Below, piece by piece: positions 17,497 through 26,276 of a stretch of DNA of 51,454 nucleotides; position 1 is the first letter of the stretch, and every line of letters begins with the position of its first letter. The DNA lies in assembly GCA_025351345.1 (NCBI GenBank), contig JANXWB010000003.1, positions 1 to 51,454 on the forward strand. Direction: 5' to 3'. The stretch comes from Synechococcales cyanobacterium GL140_1_metabat_312. GTDB lineage: Bacteria > Cyanobacteriota > Cyanobacteriia > Leptolyngbyales > Leptolyngbyaceae. The notes under the pieces were generated by a model. The model did not search any database. It was not told the origin of the DNA and saw only the letters and a list, made by a program, of their open reading frames with translations. The translations under genes and the position numbers were made by a program.

Positions 17497-17545
17497 CCCG
17501 AAATCATCTCTTGACTTTTAAGCCATATAGCGGCGGCCTATCTAG

Positions 17546-18400
17546 CTAGGACGTAGCCTCTTTCAGAACAGTATCAATAGCCTCCCTCAAATTATAGGAA
17601 TCACGCAACAATTTACGGACGCGACTTTTAATCCAAGCCCAACACGTCTCAATTCGGTTTAGGTCAGGAGAATAGGGCAGTAAATATATCACGTTGCATC
17701 CTGAGGATTCAATTAAAGCTTCAATTCGACCACCATGATGAAGACTCACATTATCAATCACCACGGTATTTCCTGGGTTTAACTCAGGAATTGAACAGGT
17801 CTCTAACCAGGTTTCAAAGACCAGACGGTTACAGGAACCCTGAATCGTAAATGGGGCGATTAATTGGCCCTCTTGATACCCAGCAATCCTGTTATAATCC
17901 GTCCTTTACGTCCACCGGATTTCATCCCATTGAGGCGTTCTCCTTTGGGACAATACCCATAGCCATAGTCATCTCGGTCGTCCATACCCGATTCATCGAC
18001 ATAGACATAATGAGCTGACGTCCCATCGCCCAATTCAGCTATAAATGCACTCTGCCTTGCTTCATCTCGTTCCGGGTAGCCGTAAGTCTTTTTTTCGAGA
18101 CCAATTAAGTTCGGCCAATCGCCTGGAAATGGTTCGAGGACTGACCGTTCCCTCCCACAATTGCGCCATTTCAGCTTGAGTTCTATCTTGATGCTGTTCT
18201 GCAAATTGACGGAAGGCGTTCAGGTCAGCAATTTTCTGTTTTGCGGCACTAGAATCACGTTTTTTAGGCTTGATATCGCCTGTTTCTGCTTTCCGTTTAA
18301 ACCACAAATCAATCGTACTGCGGCTAATTCTAAATAGTTTACTGGCTTCGCTTTTAGGTAATCTATCTTGTTCAATCGCTTGGATCACTTTCTGACGCAA
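17546..18400 (-). mobile_element. Decayed IS630-family insertion sequence (transposase in three frames)
   Basis: On the minus strand, 18400-18062 encodes the N-terminal HTH part ('SEASKLFRISRSTIDLWFKR'), 18204-17860 the first catalytic part ('YVYVDESGMD') and about 17885-17546 the rest ('VVIDN', 'PYSPDLNRIETCW'). All three DDE residues survive but in different frames. The first junction is at a run of seven A (minus strand, about 18084-18090) between 'WSR' and 'TYGYPERDE', consistent with a programmed slip or an indel (+1 or -2). The second, near 17882 between 'IITGL' and 'AGYQEGQL', needs a -1 shift with no strong slippery site and looks like true decay. I cannot define the terminal repeats; TATA stretches near 17527 and 18416 are possible TA target sites. 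Confidence 0.85.
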
Positions 18401-18418
18401 ATCAGGTAGTGTACTTAT

Positions 18419-18501
18419 ATAAAGGACGGAGAAAAAAGCTTAATTGTAGGGACCTTACCGAGTAAGACTTCTAAGAATGGCAATTATTCTCCATCCTTTA
18501 T
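18419..18501. repeat. Short inverted-repeat element beside the IS630 copy
   Basis: ATAAAGGACGGAGAA (18419-18433) faces TTCTCCATCCTTTAT (18487-18501) with one mismatch in 15 pairs and about 53 bases between. The whole unit is about 83 bp and directly abuts the right end of the IS630 copy. It could be a small MITE or a remnant of the element's own end. Confidence 0.65.
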
Positions 18502-18563
18502 GAAATAGCACTACCGCAAATTATTATCATAAGGTTTCGCTATGAGTAGTTCTCCAAGATTAG

Positions 18564-18665
18564 ATATCCAATCATCTCATGTCCATCGAACAACCCGAAT
18601 CTCTTGGTGAAGCACTGCTGCATTTTGAGGCGATCGATAATCTCACCACCTAGCTGGAAAATCAT
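18564..18665 (+). pseudogene. C-terminal DUF4351 fragment with a nonsense codon
   Basis: The frame after TAG 18561-18563 reads 'MSIEQPESLGEALLHFEAI' then 'DNLTT', TAG (18651-18653), 'LENH'. DUF4351 domains end with 'LSIEQLExLGEALLDFxxxxDLxxWL', so the amber codon replaces the conserved Trp (TGG to TAG). Nothing upstream encodes the rest of the protein. Only this C-terminal piece is left beside the IS630 copy. No other gene is visible in 18401-18772. Confidence 0.6.
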
Positions 18666-18772
18666 GGGATAGGGCGATCGGGGCTTTCCTGCTGATGCTC
18701 CAAAGCTCTTCTAATGAAAATCTCAGTATACTGAACTTAATTCATTATCTCAATTTCCTTTAATCTCTATTC

Positions 18773-20467
18773 TCAAGTGCTACCTTTCAAATAGTCAAAA
18801 AGGCGATCACCTGAATCTGCCCGAACCAAACCTAATGCAATTTCGGGGAGTGATTGATGATTAGGAAATACCAAATAACGGGGTTCCCAATCGGGCTGAA
18901 ATTTATGCTTAAACTGATGTAAACCATTGAAATTATAAAAACGATTCAGATACTTCACAAACCGTCGCAGTCCTTTTTCAATAGCTGGAGATGTCGTTGC
19001 TGCCCCTACACCCGCCAATGGCGACAAACTAAAACTTAAGGTCTCATGATGTTCTGACTTAAAATGTTGAAGCAATGAAACAAACAAAAATTCCATTGTC
19101 CCATTCTCCACATCAGCCCGGTATCGCATCAAATCTATGGTCACTTCTTTTTTGTTATAACCGGATAGCAAATTACTAAAGGCCACAATACGATCGTTCG
19201 CATCATAAACAACTGCAATTTTATAGTTTTGCAAGTAATCCCGATCGAACCATGCAATAGAGAATTGCTTTTCCGAACCATTTTTTTGCTTCAACCATTC
19301 ATCACTCACGGGCTTAAGTTCCGCAATCAGTTCCGCACTATTAGGAGGTTCATAGACTACAAAACGATGTCCAGTCTTAGTCAAACGATTGACCGCCGTC
19401 CGTAAAGATTGATTAGATTTACCTTTTAAATGAAACTTAGATAAATCGACAATCGCTTCTTCACCAATTTGAATCCAATGCCAACCCATGGCACGATAAT
19501 AACCAAGTTGCTCATCCCCAACCTCATAAAAGGCCGGGAACCAATCATTTAATCGGCAAAATTGACGAAATGAATACAATATTTCCAATCGATCGTCCTC
19601 TGGCCCAATCGGATCGCCCAAAACAATTGCCGATCGGCCCTTCACAACAAATGCAATTACGGACCTACTTGATGGACTAAAATAGTATTCTTTATCAGAC
19701 AGCAACGCTAACCGAGCTAAGGAGGATTGACCATATTTATTAATAATAGTTTCAGCAAGTATGCGATCGGCTTTCGCGCTATTTTTCAGCAATACGGGAC
19801 GCAATAACATGCCAATAGCATATAGTATAGTCAATGATCCAACAGCATAAATTGAATGCACAAACCAAGTCGCATAAATTGTTTCAGGAACTAGTCCCAC
19901 ATTATCCGCTGTAAAAAAGACTCCAAGGGTTTGGACGATCGCAGCTTTTATACCAAAATTATAATGTTGTATTATTTTTTCACCTTCACGAATTGAAAAA
20001 TGGCCATCAAGAATATAAAAACCAGTAGAGCCATACATCAATGAAAATAGTAGTGCTGCTCCAAAATGGCGTACACCTTGAGCAACAGAGGGGCGATCGG
20101 AGCGAGCTGTAAACTCCTTTCGCATTATTAGCAATTGCGTCATCAAAACAATCGCTAAAATACATTCTTCATAATCCCATCCTTTAATTAAGTGACTCAC
20201 AATAGAAACAGTGCAAGTTCCTAGGGTGATCCACCAAGCCATGCGCTTACGGCGCTTCAGATTTACCGCCATCATCAATAGTAAAAAGCCACACATTGCT
20301 GAGAAAACATGGGCCTCTGCCCGTATCTCAATCGGCATAAAAAAATCTAACCACTCCAAGCGTGTCGGATCCCCCGGAAATACAGAAGACCATAGATTGA
20401 CGAACCCCATAGAACCTGTCAATAAGGCAACACTCCAAAGACCAATAGCTGTACGATCGTGATGCAT
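18773..20467 (-). CDS. MprF-like membrane protein with DUF2156 aminoacyl-phosphatidylglycerol synthase domain
   Basis: A 564-aa protein with about six hydrophobic helices in residues 1-230 and a soluble DUF2156 domain of the GNAT-like LPG-synthetase fold (about 255-550). Landmarks are 'VKGRSAIVLGDPIGPEDD', 'FYEVGDEQLGYYRAMGWHW', and 'TIDLMRYRADVENGTMEFLF'. MprF enzymes transfer an amino acid from aminoacyl-tRNA to phosphatidylglycerol on the membrane. Full MprF has more transmembrane helices and a flippase domain, so this is a shorter version. The gene follows the 20524-21540 hydrolase on the same strand by 56 bases. Pairing with a lipid-type hydrolase is known for other aminoacyl-PG systems. 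The exact amino acid or lipid is unknown. Confidence 0.8.
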   Translation of the reverse strand: MHHDRTAIGLWSVALLTGSMGFVNLWSSVFPGDPTRLEWLDFFMPIEIRAEAHVFSAMCGFLLLMMAVNLKRRKRMAWWITLGTCTVSIVSHLIKGWDYEECILAIVLMTQLLIMRKEFTARSDRPSVAQGVRHFGAALLFSLMYGSTGFYILDGHFSIREGEKIIQHYNFGIKAAIVQTLGVFFTADNVGLVPETIYATWFVHSIYAVGSLTILYAIGMLLRPVLLKNSAKADRILAETIINKYGQSSLARLALLSDKEYYFSPSSRSVIAFVVKGRSAIVLGDPIGPEDDRLEILYSFRQFCRLNDWFPAFYEVGDEQLGYYRAMGWHWIQIGEEAIVDLSKFHLKGKSNQSLRTAVNRLTKTGHRFVVYEPPNSAELIAELKPVSDEWLKQKNGSEKQFSIAWFDRDYLQNYKIAVVYDANDRIVAFSNLLSGYNKKEVTIDLMRYRADVENGTMEFLFVSLLQHFKSEHHETLSFSLSPLAGVGAATTSPAIEKGLRRFVKYLNRFYNFNGLHQFKHKFQPDWEPRYLVFPNHQSLPEIALGLVRADSGDRLFDYLKGST

Positions 20468-20523
20468 TTCTTTCCAAGTTTGAACAAATTAACGAAGTTT
20501 ACGATGAGTGGAATTTTCAATAA

Positions 20524-21540
20524 TCATAGGTGGATCAAAGGTCTCCGAATCGGATCTCGAAATCGTTTGCCTACATACGTTAAAGAATCATACAAATGCT
20601 TATGCCAATAATTCCAACCCGAATCCGGACCGACAATGCCATGTCCACCTGGAAAAACATGAAATTCAGACGAAATTCCTAAAGTTTTTAATTTTTCATA
20701 AAATTCTCTTGTCGCCTCTAGATAAGTATGATCGTTCTCTCCAGCATCTAGATAAACGTGAATACGCGATCGTAAATGAGGTTGAATCCGATCGACCGCC
20801 GTTATGGGATTCTGAGCCGATCCATTTGGGTCTTTAAAATAACCCGTATGACTAAAGAATACATTGAACCGATCGAGACGACGCATCCCAATATTGATTG
20901 CACCCCAGCCTCCAGATGACAGCCCACCGATCGCCCAATAGCGAGGATGACCCAGCACTTTATAGTTTGATTTAATTTCATTCACGAGATCATCTGAAAT
21001 TAGAGAAGCAACTTTGCCGTTAGGACCGTCGTAGTATTGTGGATCCCAAAATGGACTACTGCCACGAGAATCATTCCCATCTGGTGTAACAACGATAGAA
21101 GGAGGCAACTTTTTTTCGCGGTAAAGACGATCGAGAACCATAGTCAAAGCCGCCCGTTTTTGGTAGTCGCGTTCATCCCCATGCCCCCCATGGAGCAGCA
21201 CAATAACGGGGTAGTGTGTCTTTGTCTTCGGGTCATAACCGGGAGGTAGAATTAGCCCATAGCGTCGTTCACTGCCCAGCGCTTTACTACTGAAGGTCCG
21301 GGTCTCAAATGCTAAATCCTTGACCACTTCCACTTCGGGCGCATCAAGTTGGGGAACTCCCGCCACAAACACATACCAATACGTAGCCGAACTAATCAGC
21401 ATCAGAGTGGAAAGGCCCACTATTAGAAATAATTTTCGCTTATTATGAGATTTCGATCGAGGCTTTTTGCCCATAGATAGTTTTGAGAATCGACCAAATA
21501 AACGAGACCTCAGGAACTTAATAGGAGCTAATTTAGACAT
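20524..21540 (-). CDS. Membrane-anchored alpha/beta-hydrolase (esterase family)
   Basis: A 338-aa protein with a basic N-terminus, one hydrophobic helix (about 37-57) and an esterase domain of the Fes/S-formylglutathione hydrolase type outside the cytoplasm. The oxyanion region is 'VIVLLHGGHGDE', the nucleophile elbow is GLSSGG, an acid residue lies in 'LDAGENDHTY', and the catalytic His is in 'FPGGHGI'. It is the first gene of a two-gene unit with the MprF-like protein. In other bacteria extracytoplasmic hydrolases encoded next to aminoacyl-phosphatidylglycerol synthases remove the amino acid from the lipid, so the same role is my inference. Alternatives include general carboxylesterase activity. 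Confidence 0.78.
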   Translation of the reverse strand: MSKLAPIKFLRSRLFGRFSKLSMGKKPRSKSHNKRKLFLIVGLSTLMLISSATYWYVFVAGVPQLDAPEVEVVKDLAFETRTFSSKALGSERRYGLILPPGYDPKTKTHYPVIVLLHGGHGDERDYQKRAALTMVLDRLYREKKLPPSIVVTPDGNDSRGSSPFWDPQYYDGPNGKVASLISDDLVNEIKSNYKVLGHPRYWAIGGLSSGGWGAINIGMRRLDRFNVFFSHTGYFKDPNGSAQNPITAVDRIQPHLRSRIHVYLDAGENDHTYLEATREFYEKLKTLGISSEFHVFPGGHGIVGPDSGWNYWHKHLYDSLTYVGKRFRDPIRRPLIHL

Positions 21541-21719
21541 AGAATTTAAAGACTAAGAAACCGAAACTGATGAAGACTCACATAACATAGTCGATTTAGC
21601 GTAAGTTTTATCACCTGAATTCGATCAGCAAAGCAGTCTGAGATATGGACCCATCATAATTCGATCGATAGCCTCAGACTATTTTCCCTCTCCCCTCTAC
21701 ATTTAGATCATCAACACTC

Positions 21720-22475
21720 ATGCAACATAAGACTTCACCCTTACCCCCTAACAATTCCAAAACGTTTCCAATCAAGCCATCTTTCTTCAAATTTTCTTGG
21801 AAAACGACTCCCATTTACGCGATCGGGATATCTCTTTTGATGTCTTTACCGCTCTACGCATTGCAAGGCACCCATCCTGACAATCTCGCTGACTTGCCCT
21901 GGTGGAACGCGCAGATCAATTTACAGGCAGAACAAAACCGAGATCAGACTTACTCAGCGTGTCTCTTCGGCGATTCAATTTCATCTGGACTAGGGCAGAC
22001 ACTCGGTCAAGGCAATGTTAATTTTGGCACAGGTGGCCTCAGTACAGTGTCATTGATAACCCAGCTAAAAACACTTAAATCAGCCCAAGTCGGATGTCAA
22101 TATTCGATCGTAGCGATCGGCACTAATGATGCAATGTACGACATCAAGGATACAGAGTTTGTGGAGAATCTGCGAGAGTCATTGCGCTTAGTCAAATCTC
22201 TAGGATCGCAACAAGTTATACTCATTCCAGCTTTTTACTCTACCGTAGAAGCAAGCCTAAACCCAATGACAGCGGGTCCCTTATCCCGAGTGGATGAGAT
22301 TAATCGTCTAATCGATAAAGTCGCCACCGAAGAAGGGATTCCGACTGCATCACAGGGATTAGAGGCACTCTATGAAAATAACAGCTTGCGATCGGATCTG
22401 ACCTTTGATGGAGTCCATTTAAATGAAGCCGGAAAAACCATCTACCGATCGTTTCTGAGGCAGATGTTACCCTAA
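21720..22475 (+). CDS. SGNH/GDSL-type hydrolase with N-terminal membrane segment
   Basis: A 251-aa protein with a hydrophobic helix at about residues 30-48 ('IYAIGISLLMSLPLYAL') and an SGNH fold. Block I is FGDSIS with the nucleophile Ser, block III is GTNDAMYD, and block V is FDGVHLNEAG with the Asp and His of the triad. Such enzymes remove acyl groups from lipids or polysaccharides, here probably in the periplasm or anchored to the membrane. It is divergent from the esterase gene at 20524-21540 with about 180 bases between, so the two may be co-regulated around a shared cell-envelope task. The substrate cannot be read from the sequence. Confidence 0.82.
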   Translation: MQHKTSPLPPNNSKTFPIKPSFFKFSWKTTPIYAIGISLLMSLPLYALQGTHPDNLADLPWWNAQINLQAEQNRDQTYSACLFGDSISSGLGQTLGQGNVNFGTGGLSTVSLITQLKTLKSAQVGCQYSIVAIGTNDAMYDIKDTEFVENLRESLRLVKSLGSQQVILIPAFYSTVEASLNPMTAGPLSRVDEINRLIDKVATEEGIPTASQGLEALYENNSLRSDLTFDGVHLNEAGKTIYRSFLRQMLP

Positions 22476-22575
22476 CGTAATCTTTTGGCGCATCTTGGAA
22501 TTCTTTGCATTTAGGTCAGATACACTAATCAGGTATATTAATGTGAAGCTAATGTAAAGTCGTAAGGGAACTGCT

Positions 22576-23922
22576 ATGACAACCTTGCTAACCAAGCTGC
22601 AAGACCAATTACCAGACTTAGAGTGCATTACAGATGCCGCCCAAGTAGTGCGGCTCTCCCAAGACTACAATTATTTCAGCCCAATTCTACAACCGATTTT
22701 TGCAGACAAACGAGCGATCGCCGTTCTCCGCCCAGCCCATGAGACCGATGTGTTGGCGATCGCAAAATTCTGTGTGGTCCATCGGATTCCATTAACTATG
22801 CGCGGTGCGGGCACGGGAAACTATGGTCAATGTGTGCCCTTAAATGGCGGCTTTATCTTAGACATGACGCGGATGAATGCATTGCTATGGCAGAAGCCAG
22901 GGATTGCCTGTGTTGAACCGGGCGTAAAACTGGCTGCGATCGATCGGCTGACGCGCCCTAATGGTTGGGAAATTCGCATGGCTCCCTCTACTTATCGCAC
23001 CGCGACGATCGGCGGCTTTATTGGTGGCGGCAGTGGCGGCATGGGTTCGATTACCTATGGACAATTACGCGATCGGGGCAATTTGCGGGCCATCCGACTC
23101 GTTACCATGGAAGACGAGCCACGAGTACTAGAATTACGGGGCGAATCTGTCTACAAAGTGGCCCATGCCTATGGAACAAATGGCATCATCACGGCCTTAG
23201 AACTTCCCCTAGCTCCTGCCTACAATTGGGCCGAGGCGATCGTGACCTTTCCAACCTTTATGCAAGCCGCACGCTTTGGCCAATCGCTTGGGGAGGCAGA
23301 CGGCATTGTCAAAAAATTAGTTACTGTATTCGCAGATCCAATTCCCCAGTATTTTACAGCACTGCGATCGGTGATTCCAGACGGCATCAGTGCAGCATTC
23401 ATTATGGTTTCTGAAGAATCATTAGAACCATTGCAAGAACTAGTCACAGAATTAAATGGAACAATAGTATTGTGTAAGAGCGCCGAAGAAGCGAGTAAAG
23501 GAACCGCCGTCTATGAATATACGTGGAATCACACCACCCTCCATGCCCGAAATGTAGATCCAAATCTGACTTACTTACAAACACTATTGATAGGAGATCA
23601 AGAATTAAAGCTTGTTGAACATTTTTATAAACATTTTGGCAATGAAGTGATGATGCATTTAGAATTTCTGCGATGCAATGGCCGATCGACCCCTGCTGCA
23701 TTACAATTGGTTCGGTATTCTACGCCCGATCGATTACAGGAAATCATCGCTTATCATGAGTCCCATGGCGCTATTATTTTCAACCCTCACGCATACACCA
23801 TTGAAGATGGCGGGATGAAACAAGTAGACCTTGTGCAATTGAATTTCAAACACCAAGTTGATCCCTATGGATTAATGAATCCGGGAAAAATGAAAGGCTG
23901 GAATGCCAAGACTGAACTCTAA
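22576..23922 (+). CDS. FAD-linked oxidase (GlcD-like FAD-binding oxidoreductase)
   Basis: A 448-aa protein with an N-terminal FAD-binding type 4 (PCMH/VAO) domain. Typical segments are 'PLTMRGAGTGNYGQCVPL' (about 72-90), 'VEPGVKLAAID', and 'APSTYRTATIGGFIGGGSGG', the pyrophosphate-binding loop. The C-terminal part differs from GlcD in its FAD-linked oxidase cap and ends 'DPYGLMNPGKMKGW', the usual C-terminal signature. It probably oxidises a hydroxy acid or related substrate in the cytosol. No iron-sulfur partner (GlcF) is adjacent. RBS-like 'AAGGGAA' lies a few bases before the ATG. Specific substrate unknown. Confidence 0.83.
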   Translation: MTTLLTKLQDQLPDLECITDAAQVVRLSQDYNYFSPILQPIFADKRAIAVLRPAHETDVLAIAKFCVVHRIPLTMRGAGTGNYGQCVPLNGGFILDMTRMNALLWQKPGIACVEPGVKLAAIDRLTRPNGWEIRMAPSTYRTATIGGFIGGGSGGMGSITYGQLRDRGNLRAIRLVTMEDEPRVLELRGESVYKVAHAYGTNGIITALELPLAPAYNWAEAIVTFPTFMQAARFGQSLGEADGIVKKLVTVFADPIPQYFTALRSVIPDGISAAFIMVSEESLEPLQELVTELNGTIVLCKSAEEASKGTAVYEYTWNHTTLHARNVDPNLTYLQTLLIGDQELKLVEHFYKHFGNEVMMHLEFLRCNGRSTPAALQLVRYSTPDRLQEIIAYHESHGAIIFNPHAYTIEDGGMKQVDLVQLNFKHQVDPYGLMNPGKMKGWNAKTEL

Positions 23923-24002
23923 AAAACTTGTGCTTTAAATCCGTAATTGTCAGCATCGTCTGGGCACACTAAGACCTTAGACTCATTTGTCACCTAGTCG
24001 CT

Positions 24003-26045
24003 ATGTCCTCAGCCACTCCCCCTTCCAATAACAACACTTACAACGGTAGGTCATTTTTCTCGACCAGAGGAGTGCTTTCCCCAACGGTCGGATTTTATCT
24101 GCGTAAGCTGATTCGTCGAAATTTCGATCAACTGAAGCTAGGTGGATCGGGTCGGGCAGTCATGGCCGATGGCTGGGGCGATCTGGATCGACTGCTGACC
24201 CTGCACCATAATCACAATGAAGTCGCAATTCAAACGGCCATTGAGCAACTTGAACATTTAACACGGGCACATCAAGTTTTAAGTTCTCAAGGCGTAACCT
24301 TTCCAGAAGAAGTTAGGGAAACCGAACGATCGATTTTTGCACTATTGGGATATCAGCTTCAACGCCAAAGCGATCGGGGAAATATCCTGGTAGTGGATGA
24401 TACACCTGCAAATGTACGGCTTTTGACCGATGCCTTAATGCATCACGGCTATGAAATCTGTAGCGCCATGAGCGGCGATCGGGCACTAGAAATTATCCAG
24501 GATTTTGTGCCTGATTTGATTTTATTGGATGTAATGATGCCAGAAATGGACGGCTATACCGTCTGTCAACGGTTGAAAGAACGCCCAGAAACCCACGATA
24601 TTCCAGTCATGTTTTTAAGCGCCATCGATACTCCAAATGATAAGCTCAAAGCCTTTCAAGTCGGTGGTATTGACTACATCACTAAACCGTTTCATTTAGA
24701 TGAAGTGGTGGCTCGTGTCAGTCAACAAATCGATCGGCGAAATTTACAAAAGCGATTAGAACAGCAAAATTTTAGACTTCATGCTGAGCTGCAAAATTAT
24801 AAACAGTTAGAAGAACGCTACCGAAGTATTTTTGATAATGCTATTGATGGAATGTTTCAGGCCACACCAGAAGGTCAATTCATTACAGCGAATGCATCAC
24901 TAGCAAAAATGTATGGATACGTATCTGTTGAAGACCTTTGTACGTCTATTAATGATATTACTCAACAACTTTATGTCCGTCCAGAGCGCAGAATTGAGTT
25001 CATGGCGACGGTGCTGCGAAACGGAGAAGTGTCAGACTTTGAGGCGCAGGTCTATTGCAAAAATGGCACAATATTGTGGATTTCGGAAACTGTGCGATCG
25101 GTAAAAGACGCCCAGAATAACCTTATGTTCTATGAAGGCACGGTCAAAGACATTACGGACCGTAAACGAAATACTGAAATTTTGCGGGTACGATCGAGAG
25201 AATTAGAAGAAACTTTGACTCAGCTCCGTTATAGTCAAGCGAGATTGTTACAACAAGAAAAGATGTCTAGTCTTGGACAGCTTGTGGCGGGGATGGCCCA
25301 TGAAATCAATAATCCTGTGAGCTTTATTTCAGGTAATTTAGTTTATGCTGAACAGTACTTTGAAGATTTGGTCCGGGCATTTTACGAAGCAGGATTGATA
25401 CCGGGAGATGATATTGAATTTGTACTGAAAGATTTACCCATACTATTACAATCTATTCGTACAGGAGCCGATCGGATTCGGTTGATTGTGCAGGCATTGA
25501 AGAATTTCTCGCGGTTAGATGAAGCGGAAGACAAGCAGGTTGATATTCATGAGGGCATTGAAAGTACGTTGCTCCTATTATCCCATCGTTTAGATACGAC
25601 GGCCAATCGCGCTAAGGTCAAGGTAATTAAGGATTTAGGGGTATTACCAAAAGTACATTGTTATCCAGGGTTACTCAATCAGGCGTTAATGAATTTGATG
25701 GGAAATGCGATCGATGCTTTGGATGCTAGTACGACGAATGGCAAACAACCCAAACTAGAATTACGAACTAAACTGGTAGACCCAAATCAAATTATGATTT
25801 GGATTTCGGACAATGGTTCGGGAATGCCAACGGAGATTCAAGATCGTATTTTCGATCCATTCTTTACAACTAAAGGCATTGGCGAAGGGACGGGGATGGG
25901 ACTGGCCATTAGCTATCAAATCATTGTGGAAAAACATGCAGGTCAGCTTGAATGTATCAGCGTGTTGGGAAAAGGAACTGAATTTGTAATCATTCTTCCG
26001 GTGAGTTTGGAAAAGAGCTTTGAAAAAGGAGGATTAGATAGCTGA
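24003..26045 (+). CDS. Hybrid response receiver-PAS-histidine kinase
   Basis: A 680-aa soluble signalling protein. Residues 30-120 form a helical cyanobacterial N-terminal region. A CheY-like receiver follows (127-240) with phospho-acceptor Asp176 in 'LLDVMMP' and Lys228 in 'ITKPF'. A short coiled coil (245-270) leads to a PAS domain (about 271-388, ending 'YEGTVKDITDRK'). The HisKA helix has 'GMAHEINNPV' with His433, and the HATPase domain carries an N box ('NLMGNAIDA'), 'DNGSGM' and 'GTGMGLAISYQI'. The receiver-first order suggests it takes a phosphate input as well as a PAS signal. No partner regulator is adjacent. Its stop overlaps the end of the Uma2 remnant on the other strand. Confidence 0.9.
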   Translation: MSSATPPSNNNTYNGRSFFSTRGVLSPTVGFYLRKLIRRNFDQLKLGGSGRAVMADGWGDLDRLLTLHHNHNEVAIQTAIEQLEHLTRAHQVLSSQGVTFPEEVRETERSIFALLGYQLQRQSDRGNILVVDDTPANVRLLTDALMHHGYEICSAMSGDRALEIIQDFVPDLILLDVMMPEMDGYTVCQRLKERPETHDIPVMFLSAIDTPNDKLKAFQVGGIDYITKPFHLDEVVARVSQQIDRRNLQKRLEQQNFRLHAELQNYKQLEERYRSIFDNAIDGMFQATPEGQFITANASLAKMYGYVSVEDLCTSINDITQQLYVRPERRIEFMATVLRNGEVSDFEAQVYCKNGTILWISETVRSVKDAQNNLMFYEGTVKDITDRKRNTEILRVRSRELEETLTQLRYSQARLLQQEKMSSLGQLVAGMAHEINNPVSFISGNLVYAEQYFEDLVRAFYEAGLIPGDDIEFVLKDLPILLQSIRTGADRIRLIVQALKNFSRLDEAEDKQVDIHEGIESTLLLLSHRLDTTANRAKVKVIKDLGVLPKVHCYPGLLNQALMNLMGNAIDALDASTTNGKQPKLELRTKLVDPNQIMIWISDNGSGMPTEIQDRIFDPFFTTKGIGEGTGMGLAISYQIIVEKHAGQLECISVLGKGTEFVIILPVSLEKSFEKGGLDS

Positions 26046-26240
26046 AAAGACCTGCGAAACAGTCAAAGTCAGTTCAGGGAAGAGGGGTGAAACAATCCGA
26101 TCGTTTCTCTGAAATTGTCGCACTTGATATTCCCCATCAATCAATTCATAAACAGTAGCCTTTTTAGGCTGACCGATATCGCAAACTGCACCTAATGCTA
26201 TCCTCAAAATGTCAATCTTCGTGGTAATCCTTGAATCATA
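26034..26240 (-). pseudogene. C-terminal remnant of a Uma2-family (restriction-endonuclease-like) gene
   Basis: Between a TAG at 26244-26246 and TAA at 26034-26036 the minus strand is open and reads '...KKATVYELIDGEYQVRQF' then 'RIVSPLFPELTLTVSQVF'. This is the C-terminal pattern of cyanobacterial Uma2 proteins (YELxDGxYQ...F...IVSPxFPELxLT). The N-terminal two thirds, with the nuclease core, are missing and there is no in-frame start. The last codons overlap the histidine kinase stop on the opposite strand. Confidence 0.6.
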
Positions 26241-26276
26241 AATCTAATCCTCTTCCTTACTCCAATAGGCGAAGCA

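Noticed and set aside
17893-17906. TCCGTCCTTTA inside the transposase resembling the nearby inverted repeat
   Set aside because: It encodes conserved transposase residues and lacks a partner arm; treated as chance.
22965-23414. 149-codon plus-strand frame inside the FAD-linked oxidase
   Set aside because: Lies in a shifted frame of a well-recognised enzyme.
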